Origin: a virus
Strand: one strand, 5' to 3'
IMG/VR virus record: IMGVR_UViG_3300018876_000008
Location: 62,001 to 126,000 of that record
DNA length: 64,000 nt
Positions 24,456 to 32,078 of this stretch are shown here, piece by piece. The notes beneath the pieces were generated by a model, which made no database searches, was not told the origin of the DNA, and was given only the letters and a program-made list of their open reading frames with translations. A program made the translations under genes and the position numbers. Numbering within the stretch: position 1 is the first letter of the stretch; each line of letters starts with the position of its first letter.

Positions 24456-24911
24456 ATGATAATAGTAGACCACAAAACATTTAAAGATAATCGAGGAAGT
24501 TACACTCCAATGGAGTTAGACATAATGGGAAAGGAATGGACACAATGCTCCATTTCAATTAATGATGGTAGATATACCTTCAGAGGTTTACATTACCAAA
24601 CAGACCCACCACAAGAGAAATACGTTAAAGTTATTCGTGGTTCAATTATAGACATAGGTTACGATTTAGAAACTAAACAAACACAACATGTCTTGGTAGA
24701 TGAAGGAAATGCAGTTTACTTACATGATGAGTACGCTCATGGATTTTTAACTTTAGAACCTGATACTATAGTTGTTTATATGGTTAAGGGTGAATACTCT
24801 CCTGAGTCAGAACATTCGATTGTCTGGAAAGATGTTCCTGAAGTAAAATCTATTATAGAGAAGTATACGAATGACCCAATAATTTCAGAAAAAGATAATA
24901 AAGGAAAATAA
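24456..24911 (+). CDS. rmlC: dTDP-4-dehydrorhamnose 3,5-epimerase-like
   Basis: A 151-residue cupin. FRGLHYQ (catalytic His), KYVKVIRGSIIDIGYDL and YAHGFLTLE are the classic RmlC blocks. It is a step in dTDP-L-rhamnose synthesis; RmlD is encoded at 26434 on the other strand. RmlA and RmlB are not in this window, so the phage may draw on host enzymes. Confidence 0.85.
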   Translation: MIIVDHKTFKDNRGSYTPMELDIMGKEWTQCSISINDGRYTFRGLHYQTDPPQEKYVKVIRGSIIDIGYDLETKQTQHVLVDEGNAVYLHDEYAHGFLTLEPDTIVVYMVKGEYSPESEHSIVWKDVPEVKSIIEKYTNDPIISEKDNKGK

Positions 24912-24914
24912 ATT

Positions 24915-25196
24915 ATGAAAAAAATATCAATACTATTTGTTTTACTAACATTTACAATGTTTTTATTTAGTTGTACTGCTGAACAAAGATATAAAAAACA
25001 TATTAAAGAGAGTGGACCGATTCCTCAACCTAAGTTTAGTGTTGAACTATCAGTATTAGATAGTGTAAGTGAAATCCTACACTGGGAAATTATTAATGAT
25101 ACTCTTCATATTTACACACAAAAAGATTCAATAAGAGATGAGTATGAAAGGTGGGAATATATAAGAAGTTTAGACCCTGAGGGCTGGGAGGAATAA
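24915..25196 (+). CDS. small lipoprotein
   Basis: A 93-residue protein with signal peptide and lipobox (MFLFSC). The mature part is acidic, ending RSLDPEGWEE. Function unknown. Confidence 0.6.
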   Translation: MKKISILFVLLTFTMFLFSCTAEQRYKKHIKESGPIPQPKFSVELSVLDSVSEILHWEIINDTLHIYTQKDSIRDEYERWEYIRSLDPEGWEE

Positions 25197-25218
25197 GTGC
25201 GGGCCACTATTAGAAAGA

Positions 25219-25725
25219 TTAAATTAACTCGTCCTCATAAGGAATACCGTATAAGAAAGATTCACTATAGTCATAATTATCCGCCATCTTTTTCATAATG
25301 TCAGAGTCCTTAATTACATTATCATAAAAGTCTTTACCACGAGAAATAACATCAACCCTAAGGTCACCCCAACCATCATCACCAACATTAATACCTCTCC
25401 CACGGTCAGATGAGATATCCAAAGATGTGGATTTAAACATTATTATTTTCTCCAATAATCTAATGGCTTCAGATGGAACACCAGCAAAACGGTTAAGGTC
25501 CATTAAGTATTTTTTAACTCTTCGGTAGTCGTCATCTTTTTTATAGTCCAATAAGTCAACTACATACCAAAAGAAATCATCGGCACTAGTAACCCCTGTT
25601 TTTCTACTACCTGTTAACTTTTCTAAGTCATTATACATTCCGGTAATAACTTCACCTTTTTCAATAAGGTCTTTAGCGTTAATGGATTCCCTTAATACTT
25701 TTTTAATTAAGTCTTTATATATCAT
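25219..25725 (-). CDS. hypothetical protein with leader-type N-terminus
   Basis: A 168-residue protein starting MIYKDLIKKVLRESIN. Overlaps the upstream gene by 11 bases. Lys/Asp-rich, helical. Possibly a virion accessory protein, because it has the N-terminal pattern shared with many genes here. Confidence 0.65.
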   Translation of the reverse strand: MIYKDLIKKVLRESINAKDLIEKGEVITGMYNDLEKLTGSRKTGVTSADDFFWYVVDLLDYKKDDDYRRVKKYLMDLNRFAGVPSEAIRLLEKIIMFKSTSLDISSDRGRGINVGDDGWGDLRVDVISRGKDFYDNVIKDSDIMKKMADNYDYSESFLYGIPYEDELI

Positions 25726-26089
25726 ACTTATATTTCATATGTATGTCGACACTATCAATGTCAACGTCAAATGTTTTAGTGAACCAATCGGCTAATAAAT
25801 CTAACACTTTAGATTGTCTAAATCGTAAGTTTCTCATGAACAAAGATACCAAACTGTGTTGTAGTGATAAATAACCTGATTCATTCTCAACTACTTTTCC
25901 GTTCATATGTTTTGGTCCATAGTGTATATAATACATTAAAAACTTACCGCTTTTACTATAAAGGTCCCATCTAGTATTTCCGTAATCGTCAGTATCTCTC
26001 TTTCTTACTTCACCGCCTGCCATTTGTTCGGACATAAAGTTTTCAACTAAATCGAATAGCTGAGATTGTGAAATAATATAACGTGACAT
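25715..26089 (-). CDS. leader-peptide (ISQSQL...EQ) protein
   Basis: A 124-residue protein. N-terminus SRYIISQSQLFDLVENFMSEQ matches the leader pattern, including its terminal E-Q. An ATATTTAT-type element precedes the start. Function unknown. Confidence 0.7.
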   Translation of the reverse strand: MSRYIISQSQLFDLVENFMSEQMAGGEVRKRDTDDYGNTRWDLYSKSGKFLMYYIHYGPKHMNGKVVENESGYLSLQHSLVSLFMRNLRFRQSKVLDLLADWFTKTFDVDIDSVDIHMKYKYDI

Positions 26090-26105
26090 ATAAAATACTT
26101 TTAAT

Positions 26106-26113
26106 ATAAATAG
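26106..26113 (-). promoter_or_regulatory. CTATTTAT promoter motif (minus)
   Basis: On the minus strand CTATTTATATTAAAAG, 16 bases before the start at 26089. Confidence 0.45.
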
Positions 26114-26115
26114 TT

Positions 26116-26430
26116 TTATGAAGAAAAAACTATCTCAATTTTATAGTGATTATTAATTAATTCAAAAGAACGATTAACAGTATTAATAATATCTGAGGTG
26201 AGAATCTCATAAAAATAGTCAGATGTGTAACAATCATATTCTTCTTCCAACTGTATATAAGTGTTAAAATCAATGATGTCACTCATAGTAAAGTCTACTT
26301 TATTAGTATCAACAAATAATAAAAGGGTATCTTCATGTATATCCCAATCGGTAAGTTCAGGATGTTTAGGATATATAAATTTATCGAATAGTACATCAAT
26401 AACTTCTAATAATAAAACAGAGGTGGACAT
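26116..26430 (-). CDS. 104-residue acidic hypothetical protein
   Basis: Begins MSTSVLLLEVIDVLFDKF; acidic, with a DTLLLFVDTNKVDF strand pair reminiscent of the small-protein family around 40-46 kb. Three bases after the rmlD-like gene, so in the same operon. Confidence 0.6.
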   Translation of the reverse strand: MSTSVLLLEVIDVLFDKFIYPKHPELTDWDIHEDTLLLFVDTNKVDFTMSDIIDFNTYIQLEEEYDCYTSDYFYEILTSDIINTVNRSFELINNHYKIEIVFSS

Positions 26431-26433
26431 GTG

Positions 26434-27114
26434 TTAAGGTAATGAAGACTTTAACTTAGATATGTCCATAGAAAGGTTATTAGGTACGTGTGGCGGAACC
26501 AAAGACTTTTCGACAACATTTGTCTCACTGGCCAAGTCAAACATCGTCTTAACCTCTGTACCTAAGTTATATACACCTGACAAATCTTTATTAACGCAAT
26601 CGATAATAAGAGAGGCGATGGTATCAACATAATCAAAGTTACCGATATAATCGACCCAAGCGGTATCATAAGTAAAAGGGGAAGGTTTATGAGAACAACG
26701 TATAAGAAGATAATCTTCAGACCTTAACTGAACCAAACCGTCAGATAATAGTTTAGTATATCCATACCAATTATTACAATGAACAGGGACATCATCTTCA
26801 CTAGCGAAAGGGATGGAGTTAGCATAAACATAATCAGTAGATATATGAACGAGTTTAATAAAGTTCTCGTTACAATAATCAATAAGTTTATCAGTAAACT
26901 CACAATTAACTTTCCAATGGTCATCCTTTCTTATATCATATGTGTCGGTGTGGGCAATACAATTAATAATAACATTATAGTTAGATAAGATAAATTCATC
27001 AAAATGTTCAATATCAAAACCATCTTTACTACGGGAAACATAATCCCAATTAGACTGACTAACTAATTCACGACCTAACAGTCCATCACCAAGAACTAAT
27101 ACTTCATTATTCAT
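26434..27114 (-). CDS. rmlD: dTDP-4-dehydrorhamnose reductase-like SDR
   Basis: A 226-residue protein. VLVLGDGLLGREL (about 5-17) is the NAD(P)-binding loop; YGYTKLL (about 136) holds the YxxxK catalytic pair. HISTDYVY is typical of RmlD. It reduces the keto-sugar made by RmlC. It is shorter than the usual about 290 residues, so the C-terminal substrate domain is reduced. Confidence 0.85.
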   Translation of the reverse strand: MNNEVLVLGDGLLGRELVSQSNWDYVSRSKDGFDIEHFDEFILSNYNVIINCIAHTDTYDIRKDDHWKVNCEFTDKLIDYCNENFIKLVHISTDYVYANSIPFASEDDVPVHCNNWYGYTKLLSDGLVQLRSEDYLLIRCSHKPSPFTYDTAWVDYIGNFDYVDTIASLIIDCVNKDLSGVYNLGTEVKTMFDLASETNVVEKSLVPPHVPNNLSMDISKLKSSLP

Positions 27115-27115
27115 A

Positions 27116-27241
27116 TTACCAATTTCTTCTTTTGTTTAATCTATCTTTCAGTGTCACATAAAGATATACACCTATAAAACCGAATAGACTTACATTCATT
27201 ATTATCTTAAGACCAACCATTATAGTATCAATTATCTCCAT
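27116..27241 (-). CDS. 41-residue membrane peptide
   Basis: MEIIDTIMVGLKIIMNV continues into one hydrophobic helix, then KDRLNKRRNW. It overlaps the oxygenase gene and precedes rmlD by one base, fitting the operon. Confidence 0.5.
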   Translation of the reverse strand: MEIIDTIMVGLKIIMNVSLFGFIGVYLYVTLKDRLNKRRNW

Positions 27242-27989
27242 CATCTTTTACTCTCTTACAATTTATACAAGTAAAAAACTTTTTAACTAACCAATCAAGA
27301 ATAAATCTTTCAAAAAATACATCTCTAAATAAACGCCAAGGGAGTATAGTTAAGATAGTCCACGGAGTTATTTTAAAACTTCTTAAAACGATAACAGTTT
27401 TCTCACCGGCAGTAACAGGCATACCACCATGATAGGCCAATATGTGATTAGAGTTATAATGTATGTAATGACCTGGCTTATAATCCTGAGGACGATGTTC
27501 TAAATTAGCAAGAGGGAAGTTAGTACCACCACCTTCAAAATTAGTATTCAAATATATAAGGGTCGTAGTATAACTCCCATCATAATGAGGTTCCATTTCG
27601 AGACGGTCACCCCTATACTTAATAACGAATTTATCTTCATTATATTTAACACCTAATTCTTTCTGTAACTTATTAATTCTATAATCCATAAGTTTCTTAC
27701 CCTCACAATCTAATATATCCTCATAAGGACATTCATAAACGGAAAGGGAGACATCACCAAAAGCATCAGTGATAGTAAACTTATCATGTTGTCTTTCTAA
27801 ATCCCTAAGGATAATCTGACATTCAACATTCGGAATAGCTTTACCTACTTTATAATTAAATTTAAACATACTAAGAAATAATAAGAAATAATATATAGAA
27901 AGGAAATAAAGGTAATAGATTAATTCCATCCCCCTCACCCTAAAGGGACGTTCACTATCGTTCACTTTCAGTGTCTGAAATAAATCCAT
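27228..27989 (-). CDS. 2OG-Fe(II) oxygenase (prolyl-4-hydroxylase-like)
   Basis: A protein of up to 253 residues. HYDGSYTTTLIYLN contains the H-x-D iron pair, followed by FEGGGTNFP, and HGGMPVTAGEKTVIVLR near the C-terminus contains the distal His and 2-oxoglutarate Arg. Such enzymes hydroxylate protein or sugar targets. The N-terminal about 40 residues are hydrophobic and lie in DNA resembling the adjacent non-coding region, so the true start may be the Met at 27869. Grouped with rmlD, suggesting glycan or cell-surface work. Confidence 0.75.
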   Translation of the reverse strand: MDLFQTLKVNDSERPFRVRGMELIYYLYFLSIYYFLLFLSMFKFNYKVGKAIPNVECQIILRDLERQHDKFTITDAFGDVSLSVYECPYEDILDCEGKKLMDYRINKLQKELGVKYNEDKFVIKYRGDRLEMEPHYDGSYTTTLIYLNTNFEGGGTNFPLANLEHRPQDYKPGHYIHYNSNHILAYHGGMPVTAGEKTVIVLRSFKITPWTILTILPWRLFRDVFFERFILDWLVKKFFTCINCKRVKDDGDN

Positions 27990-28660
27990 TCCCTATTTCC
28001 CCTTAAGAAGGTCATTAAAGACTTATCTCATAACTTAGTAGGGTATAACAAAACAATATATCTACCATACCCTAAAGGGTATTATTATGTATATGAAAAC
28101 ATTATACTATAAGAGAAAGAATACAATAGTATATAAACAATAACCCATAGGGTTAATTAACAATACTTCTCCCACTTTCTACCACTTTTGTAAGTCTAAA
28201 TAAGACCTTATTCGTTGAGGTCATTTTGTCATAGTTTTAAAAAAGTAGTCCTACAGATACGTTGAGGTATACTTATTTAAACCTATAAGACTACGTCTCC
28301 CCCGCTTATGGGATTAATACTATATTATTTACTGGAAATTAGACATAGTAATTTATTACCCTCTACAAACCCCTAAACAGGGATTTATTGTCGATTTCAT
28401 CGGTGAAATCAGGGATTTTCTTATTTTACACTATTACAGGATGGTGGTAGAAAGTGGGGAAAGGGACTGTGCTGTGTGTAACGTCCACATGACATTCTGA
28501 CAAATCCAAATAAATTAGTAAAAAGTTTTCAACAAAATATCCCCTGACACCCTGTCAGAGGTAATTTATAAAAAGTTATCAACAATTTTAATGTGTACCA
28601 AAACGGGACCATAATAAAAAGTTATTAACATATGGTGTTCACAACTCTCCAAAGGGTGAT
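27990..28660. other. long non-coding region, left part of origin-like zone
   Basis: No credible gene for about 670 bases. It holds short palindromes (CCCTAAAGGG, ACCCATAGGGT), a perfect 15-bp inverted repeat (28171/28444), GTAGTC/GACTAC, the hairpin GATTTCATCGGTGAAATC (28393), CTGACA-ccc-TGTCAG (28543), and three AAAAAGTT-type iterons near its right end. Confidence 0.6.
28171..28458. repeat. perfect 15-bp inverted repeat
   Basis: CCCACTTTCTACCAC at 28171-28185 and its exact reverse complement at 28444-28458, enclosing about 260 bases that contain smaller hairpins. Could close a structured RNA or a cruciform. Confidence 0.75.
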
Positions 28661-28668
28661 ATATTTAT
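28661..28668 (+). promoter_or_regulatory. ATATTTAT promoter motif before 28673
   Basis: GATATATTTATTAGTATG: four bases before the ATG. Confidence 0.5.
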
Positions 28669-28672
28669 TAGT

Positions 28673-28984
28673 ATGAAAGAAATCAGGGAGTTCATAGAAG
28701 AGAGTTTCACCCCAAGGGTAGATGAAGACATGAATGGTGTTAAGGTAATATTCTCCTCAACGGTAGGGGAAGGGACCATTTGGTTTGAACCTGCCAAGAG
28801 AGGGTGGAATAGAAAACCCTTATCCACAAATCAATATATCATTGTGGATGCTGACCTGACCCATGTGTTAACATTCTTAAATAGATACTACCAACTCAAC
28901 GAGGAGAACTACCACGACATAAGAAGAATGTTTATCCAGCTCGGAATGGATATGGTAGACAAACATACCAAGGGGGAAGATTAA
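28673..28984 (+). CDS. 103-residue hypothetical protein inside origin-like region
   Basis: Begins MKEIREFIEESFTPRV. GVKVIFSSTVGEGTIWFEP and ADLTHVLTFLNRYYQLN are the main strands and helix. Isolated between two long non-coding stretches. Codon use is slightly richer in C than neighbours. A replication-related role is possible only by position. Confidence 0.65.
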   Translation: MKEIREFIEESFTPRVDEDMNGVKVIFSSTVGEGTIWFEPAKRGWNRKPLSTNQYIIVDADLTHVLTFLNRYYQLNEENYHDIRRMFIQLGMDMVDKHTKGED

Positions 28985-29101
28985 ATTGTTAATAAATAAC
29001 TCCCCTAAAATTTGGTAGTCTCAAAAAAAAGTGGTACCTTTAGGGTGGTATGAGGGAGGGTAGTATACCAAACAAATCCCCCACACTCTAAAGCATCAAC
29101 A

Positions 29102-29132
29102 CAAAGATACAACAATCTTTTTTAATACACAA
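29102..29132 (-). promoter_or_regulatory. Bacteroidota-type promoter (minus), origin-like zone
   Basis: On the minus strand TTG (29130-29132), 20 bases, TATCTTTG (29102-29109), then GTTGATGC...GTGTGGGGG. No minus-strand gene follows for about 1.1 kb. It overlaps the opposing promoter at 29134. Confidence 0.6.
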
Positions 29133-29133
29133 C

Positions 29134-29164
29134 TTGTATGGTAACTTTTTTTTCCTTATCTTTG
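29134..29164 (+). promoter_or_regulatory. Bacteroidota-type promoter (plus), origin-like zone
   Basis: TTG at 29134, 20 bases, TATCTTTG at 29157-29164. The next plus-strand gene is about 570 bases away. Confidence 0.6.
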
Positions 29165-29249
29165 TTATGTAATATCTCACAAGGATAGGACCGAGTAGAC
29201 TCCAACCTGCCTTATACTTTCCTTCCCCCTAAACTCCAGGGCATCAGTA

Positions 29250-29281
29250 CAAAGATACGAATAATAATTGACACTGCCAAA
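29250..29281 (-). promoter_or_regulatory. second minus-strand promoter with duplicated leader
   Basis: On the minus strand TTTG (29278-29281), 20 bases, TATCTTTG (29250-29257), followed by TACTGATGCCCTGGAGTTTAG and a G5 run. The leader repeats that of the promoter at 29102. Confidence 0.6.
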
Positions 29282-29394
29282 TCCCCACACCATAAAGTTA
29301 TTAACATGACATAATGACTGTTGATAACTTTCCCCACATATATTTGGATATTAACTTGTTCTGACATGACTCCCATAGATGAGGTCTCAGCTAT

Positions 29395-29520
29395 TCCCCC
29401 CCTATATGGGGGTAGGGGTTAAAATACCTTAGGAACCCCCCCTTATGGGGTCCCCCCTCCCTGTATGGGTCCCGTATCCCCCCTCCCCCTGGGGGTGTTT
29501 TGGGGTCCAAAAGGGGGTTC
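29395..29520. repeat. cluster of C/G runs and GC hairpins
   Basis: More than a dozen runs of 3-7 C or G in an otherwise AT-rich genome, arranged as short palindromes: CCCCC-TATAT-GGGGG, CCCCTTATGGGG, CCCCCTGGGGG. Either strand could form G-quadruplex or hairpin DNA. Confidence 0.8.
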
Positions 29521-29715
29521 AATCCCGTAAATAAAATATGTACAGATTTCTATATAAAAATGTTTATAAAAATTTTTGGGAAAATTTGGAACTATTTACC
29601 CTTGTTCTATGTATGAGAGTAAATGTTACTTGTGTTTTCTAAAAGGGGACCCCTTATTGAAAAAGGGTCCCAAATGTTGAAACAAAATTTCTGGAAAATT
29701 TTTTGGTAAAATTGG

Positions 29716-29723
29716 ATATTTAT
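29716..29723 (+). promoter_or_regulatory. ATATTTAT promoter motif before 29741
   Basis: GATATTTATTATTAAACG, 17 bases before the ATG. Confidence 0.55.
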
Positions 29724-29740
29724 TATTAAACGAAATTATT

Positions 29741-30058
29741 ATGGGACAAAGAATAACAATAACAGAAGAACAAAAGGAACATCTACTTGGGATGCATGGT
29801 TTAAATGAACAACCATCTACAGGTTTTGAACGTAGTCTTGAACGTAGTCTTGAGAAAGATATTCCTAAAGGAGAGAAGATAGGTTTTTTGAGTGATGGTG
29901 AATTCAAAGACTTAATTGAAAAACTATCAAAGTGTGTAGATGAAGATGGGTTAAACAAAATGAAAAGATTAAGACCTGAACAGAAAAAGGAATTTGTTGA
30001 GAGAATGGAAATGGCTCTTGGTATTCACATTGATAGACCAGATAGGTCAAAGGGATAG
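29741..30058 (+). CDS. leader-peptide (ITEEQ...NEQ) protein
   Basis: A 105-residue protein. RITITEEQKEHLLGMHGLNEQ is the leader pattern with a terminal N-E-Q. A 12-base tandem duplication encodes ERSLERSL just after it. The remainder is charged and helical. Flanked by promoter motif and terminator as a single-gene unit. Confidence 0.7.
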   Translation: MGQRITITEEQKEHLLGMHGLNEQPSTGFERSLERSLEKDIPKGEKIGFLSDGEFKDLIEKLSKCVDEDGLNKMKRLRPEQKKEFVERMEMALGIHIDRPDRSKG

Positions 30059-30082
30059 AATATAAGATATAATATTATTTAT

Positions 30083-30117
30083 AAACCCTCGCATTGTTGT
30101 GAGGGTTTTCTTTTTCT
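30083..30117 (+). terminator. terminator
   Basis: AAACCCTC and GAGGGTTT stem, then TTCTTTTTCT. Confidence 0.8.
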
Positions 30118-30120
30118 AAG

Positions 30121-30128
30121 ATATTTAT
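30121..30128 (+). promoter_or_regulatory. ATATTTAT promoter motif before 30145
   Basis: GATATTTATGTATAAATAG, 16 bases before the ATG. Confidence 0.55.
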
Positions 30129-30144
30129 GTATAAATAGAATATT

Positions 30145-30753
30145 ATGAGTTGTCCAAGTAAAGAACAGATAGAGTTTACAGTTAAATCCAAAGGGTATAA
30201 ATGGTTTGAGAGTGGTAACTACAATGTTAATATTGTTGGAGTTAGGAATTCTTCTACTTTGAATGATGTTACCAACCAATTTGATGATTGTATGACAATT
30301 AGTTATATGGTTAATGGGATTTGGAATTATAATTGTTTTAAATGTACCACCGACCCTGGTCGTTATTGGGTTGAGGACCCGATGAATGATTCGGGGTGTG
30401 CTATTTTAAAACCTGGCCAATACAGGGGAGCGTATCAAGTTGGATTACATAAGAATGATTATGAGGCTTTGTGTCAGGTTAAACCTGTTGAAGTATATAG
30501 AGACAATGATTTGGATGACGAATATGATTTGAATGATGCCACCGTTCAACGTGGATTGTTTGGTATTAATATACATAGAGCTACTTCCATCCCTGGTAAT
30601 GTTTCCACTCAGATTGATAAATGGTCTGCGGGGTGTCAGGTGATTGCTTCTTATGATGAATACCAAATCTTTATGTCCATTTGTAATGCTGCCAAAAACA
30701 TATGGGGTAATTCATTCACCTATACTCTTATAAATTCGGATGATTTATTATAA
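30145..30753 (+). CDS. L,D-transpeptidase (YkuD)-like protein
   Basis: A 202-residue protein. GLFGINIHRAT (about 133-143) followed 15-18 residues later by WSAGCQVI (about 155-162) has the His and S-x-G-C geometry of YkuD-type L,D-transpeptidases. It would act on peptidoglycan stem peptides, as a cross-linker, a carboxypeptidase or part of a tail lysin. No signal peptide. Four additional Cys are scattered in the first half. Family call is by motif only. Confidence 0.6.
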   Translation: MSCPSKEQIEFTVKSKGYKWFESGNYNVNIVGVRNSSTLNDVTNQFDDCMTISYMVNGIWNYNCFKCTTDPGRYWVEDPMNDSGCAILKPGQYRGAYQVGLHKNDYEALCQVKPVEVYRDNDLDDEYDLNDATVQRGLFGINIHRATSIPGNVSTQIDKWSAGCQVIASYDEYQIFMSICNAAKNIWGNSFTYTLINSDDLL

Positions 30754-30758
30754 CCTGT

Positions 30759-31085
30759 ATGGTAAACGTTAAAGATATACTCGATAAATTAATTGATGGT
30801 TTGTATGTTGATGTTGTGGATGGTCTTCTTAAAGACTATGTTATTAAACAATATCCCAACAAAGGTCCCCTTGTTGTTCATGCGTTATTGAATAATGATA
30901 CCTATTGGAAGGATGGACCCAATGGTAACGGTGGATGGTACAATCTTAAAGAGATGAAAGAAAGAATAGGTAATCTTATGAGGTATGTAAACCTTGAAGT
31001 TGTTGATGTTGAGGTTGTTCCTTACTTTGATAATTCTCCTGAGGATATGTTAGAATGGGAAAAATTAATTAGTGATGAAAGATAA
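30759..31085 (+). CDS. small acidic protein of a paralogous family
   Basis: A 108-residue protein. IGNLMRYVNLEVVDVEVVPYF (about 76-96) resembles ALRYVNLQNYF in the gene at 41305 and IMKYVSPLKYERYLF in the next gene. Function unknown. Confidence 0.6.
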   Translation: MVNVKDILDKLIDGLYVDVVDGLLKDYVIKQYPNKGPLVVHALLNNDTYWKDGPNGNGGWYNLKEMKERIGNLMRYVNLEVVDVEVVPYFDNSPEDMLEWEKLISDER

Positions 31086-31398
31086 ATATAAAACGGTCCG
31101 TTCTGTGATTGATAATTTATTGGATGAACATACTAAAGACCTCATCAAAGATTATCACGTTGAAATCGTCCCATTTGTTGGGGATTCTTTTAGTGTCAAT
31201 CTTTATGTGTTGATTGATTCGGAGTATTATAACTCTTACGATTCCATAACCAAGTATTCTCAGATAATTCAGATGGATAAAAACCTTAAAGCCATTATGA
31301 AATACGTTTCTCCACTAAAATATGAGAGGTATCTTTTTATGGACGATAACCCCGAACAAGTGAAAAGATACCACAAAATTATCGGTCAGACAGAATAA
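31075..31398 (+). CDS. small acidic protein, paralogue of 30759
   Basis: A 107-residue protein. Start set at the ATG at 31075; an in-frame GTG precedes it. Overlaps the upstream gene by 11 bases. Contains VNLYVLIDSEYY and IMKYVSPLKYERY, resembling neighbours in the family. Confidence 0.6.
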   Translation: MKDKYKTVRSVIDNLLDEHTKDLIKDYHVEIVPFVGDSFSVNLYVLIDSEYYNSYDSITKYSQIIQMDKNLKAIMKYVSPLKYERYLFMDDNPEQVKRYHKIIGQTE

Positions 31399-31400
31399 AA

Positions 31401-31430
31401 AAAACCCCAACTATTAAGAAGGGGTTTCTA
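31401..31430. terminator. bidirectional terminator between convergent genes
   Basis: AAAACCCC...GGGGTTT with A and T runs on either side. Confidence 0.75.
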
Positions 31431-31448
31431 ATTGTGACAGATTTGGTT

Positions 31449-31868
31449 TTACTCGCCAATAATATACTTCCATGAATCATTAATTTCTTCCATTAATGTT
31501 TCCTCGTTATATGTATCTGAGTGTAATCCTGATGCGATGGTTAAACGATATCTCTCAATGAACAATTTCTTGTTATCATTATCAAGGTTTTCGAATTCTT
31601 CCATCCACCATCTTCCAAAGTCCATTAACCATTCATCAATATCTTCATAGAACTCTTTTTCACTTTCCTCAAGGTTATTGTACTCTTCGGTTAGTGATTC
31701 GTATCTATCAGGGAAGGCTTCTCGAAACCATTCTCCCATTAATGATTCGATAGTAATAGTCATGTCTTCGTGTAAGTATGCGAAATCAAGCATTCCCCAT
31801 AAGTTTTCATCCAGTTTCTTCAACTGTCCGTCTAAATCTGACTCGTCAATGTAAAATCTCTGTGGCAT
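31449..31868 (-). CDS. acidic hypothetical protein
   Basis: A 139-residue, Glu/Trp-rich protein (WLMDFGRWWMEEFENLD around 82-98). Predicted helical. Function unknown; possibly a DNA mimic given its acidity, but that is only a guess. Confidence 0.6.
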   Translation of the reverse strand: MPQRFYIDESDLDGQLKKLDENLWGMLDFAYLHEDMTITIESLMGEWFREAFPDRYESLTEEYNNLEESEKEFYEDIDEWLMDFGRWWMEEFENLDNDNKKLFIERYRLTIASGLHSDTYNEETLMEEINDSWKYIIGE

Positions 31869-31990
31869 AATATTATTTTTTATTAATTAGTTAATTGTAT
31901 AAAATTTTATTTAATCTTTGGTAGTATAATATAAAATTAATTTTAATAAGACAAGTCATCTATTAAAGTTTTTTGAAATATATATATTTG

Positions 31991-32068
31991 ATGGAAAAAA
32001 GAAAAATAGATATTAGTAAGAGTTTATACGTAACAATTATGGTTGTGGTTTACATTTTATCAATTTAA
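31991..32068 (+). CDS. 25-residue membrane peptide
   Basis: MEKRKIDISKSLYVTIMVV then a short hydrophobic end. It follows a TATATTTG-like box. Weakly supported. Confidence 0.25.
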   Translation: MEKRKIDISKSLYVTIMVVVYILSI

Positions 32069-32070
32069 TG

Positions 32071-32078
32071 ATATTTAT
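32071..32078 (+). promoter_or_regulatory. ATATTTAT promoter motif before 32097
   Basis: GATATTTATAAATAAAAACG, 18 bases before the ATG. Confidence 0.55.

Larger units (their letters stand above)
28520..29331. repeat. five AAAGTTATnAACA iterons, candidate replication origin
   Basis: Copies at 28520-28534 (GTTTTCAACA variant), 28570-28584, 28616-28630, 29294-29306 and, inverted, 29319-29331. They are related to DnaA boxes (TTATCCACA); one exact TTATCCACA lies at 28820. Spaced iterons in a non-coding, promoter-rich zone suggest an origin. Inference only. Confidence 0.5.
28985..29715. other. long non-coding region, right part of origin-like zone
   Basis: About 730 bases without a credible gene. 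It contains two minus-strand promoters with duplicated leaders, one plus-strand promoter, two iterons, and a cluster of G and C runs (29395-29520). A short minus-strand RNA ending at an eight-T run near 29030 is possible. Confidence 0.6.

Noticed and set aside
23773-24473. Open frames of up to 110 residues on other frames of the Trp/Tyr/Asn-rich lipoprotein
   Set aside because: They arise from low-complexity coding sequence and lack start context; the lipoprotein frame has a clear signal peptide.
28817-28830. TTATCCACA at 28820 as a sole origin mark
   Set aside because: It lies within a coding gene and one 9-base match is weak; it is used only as supporting evidence for the iteron zone.
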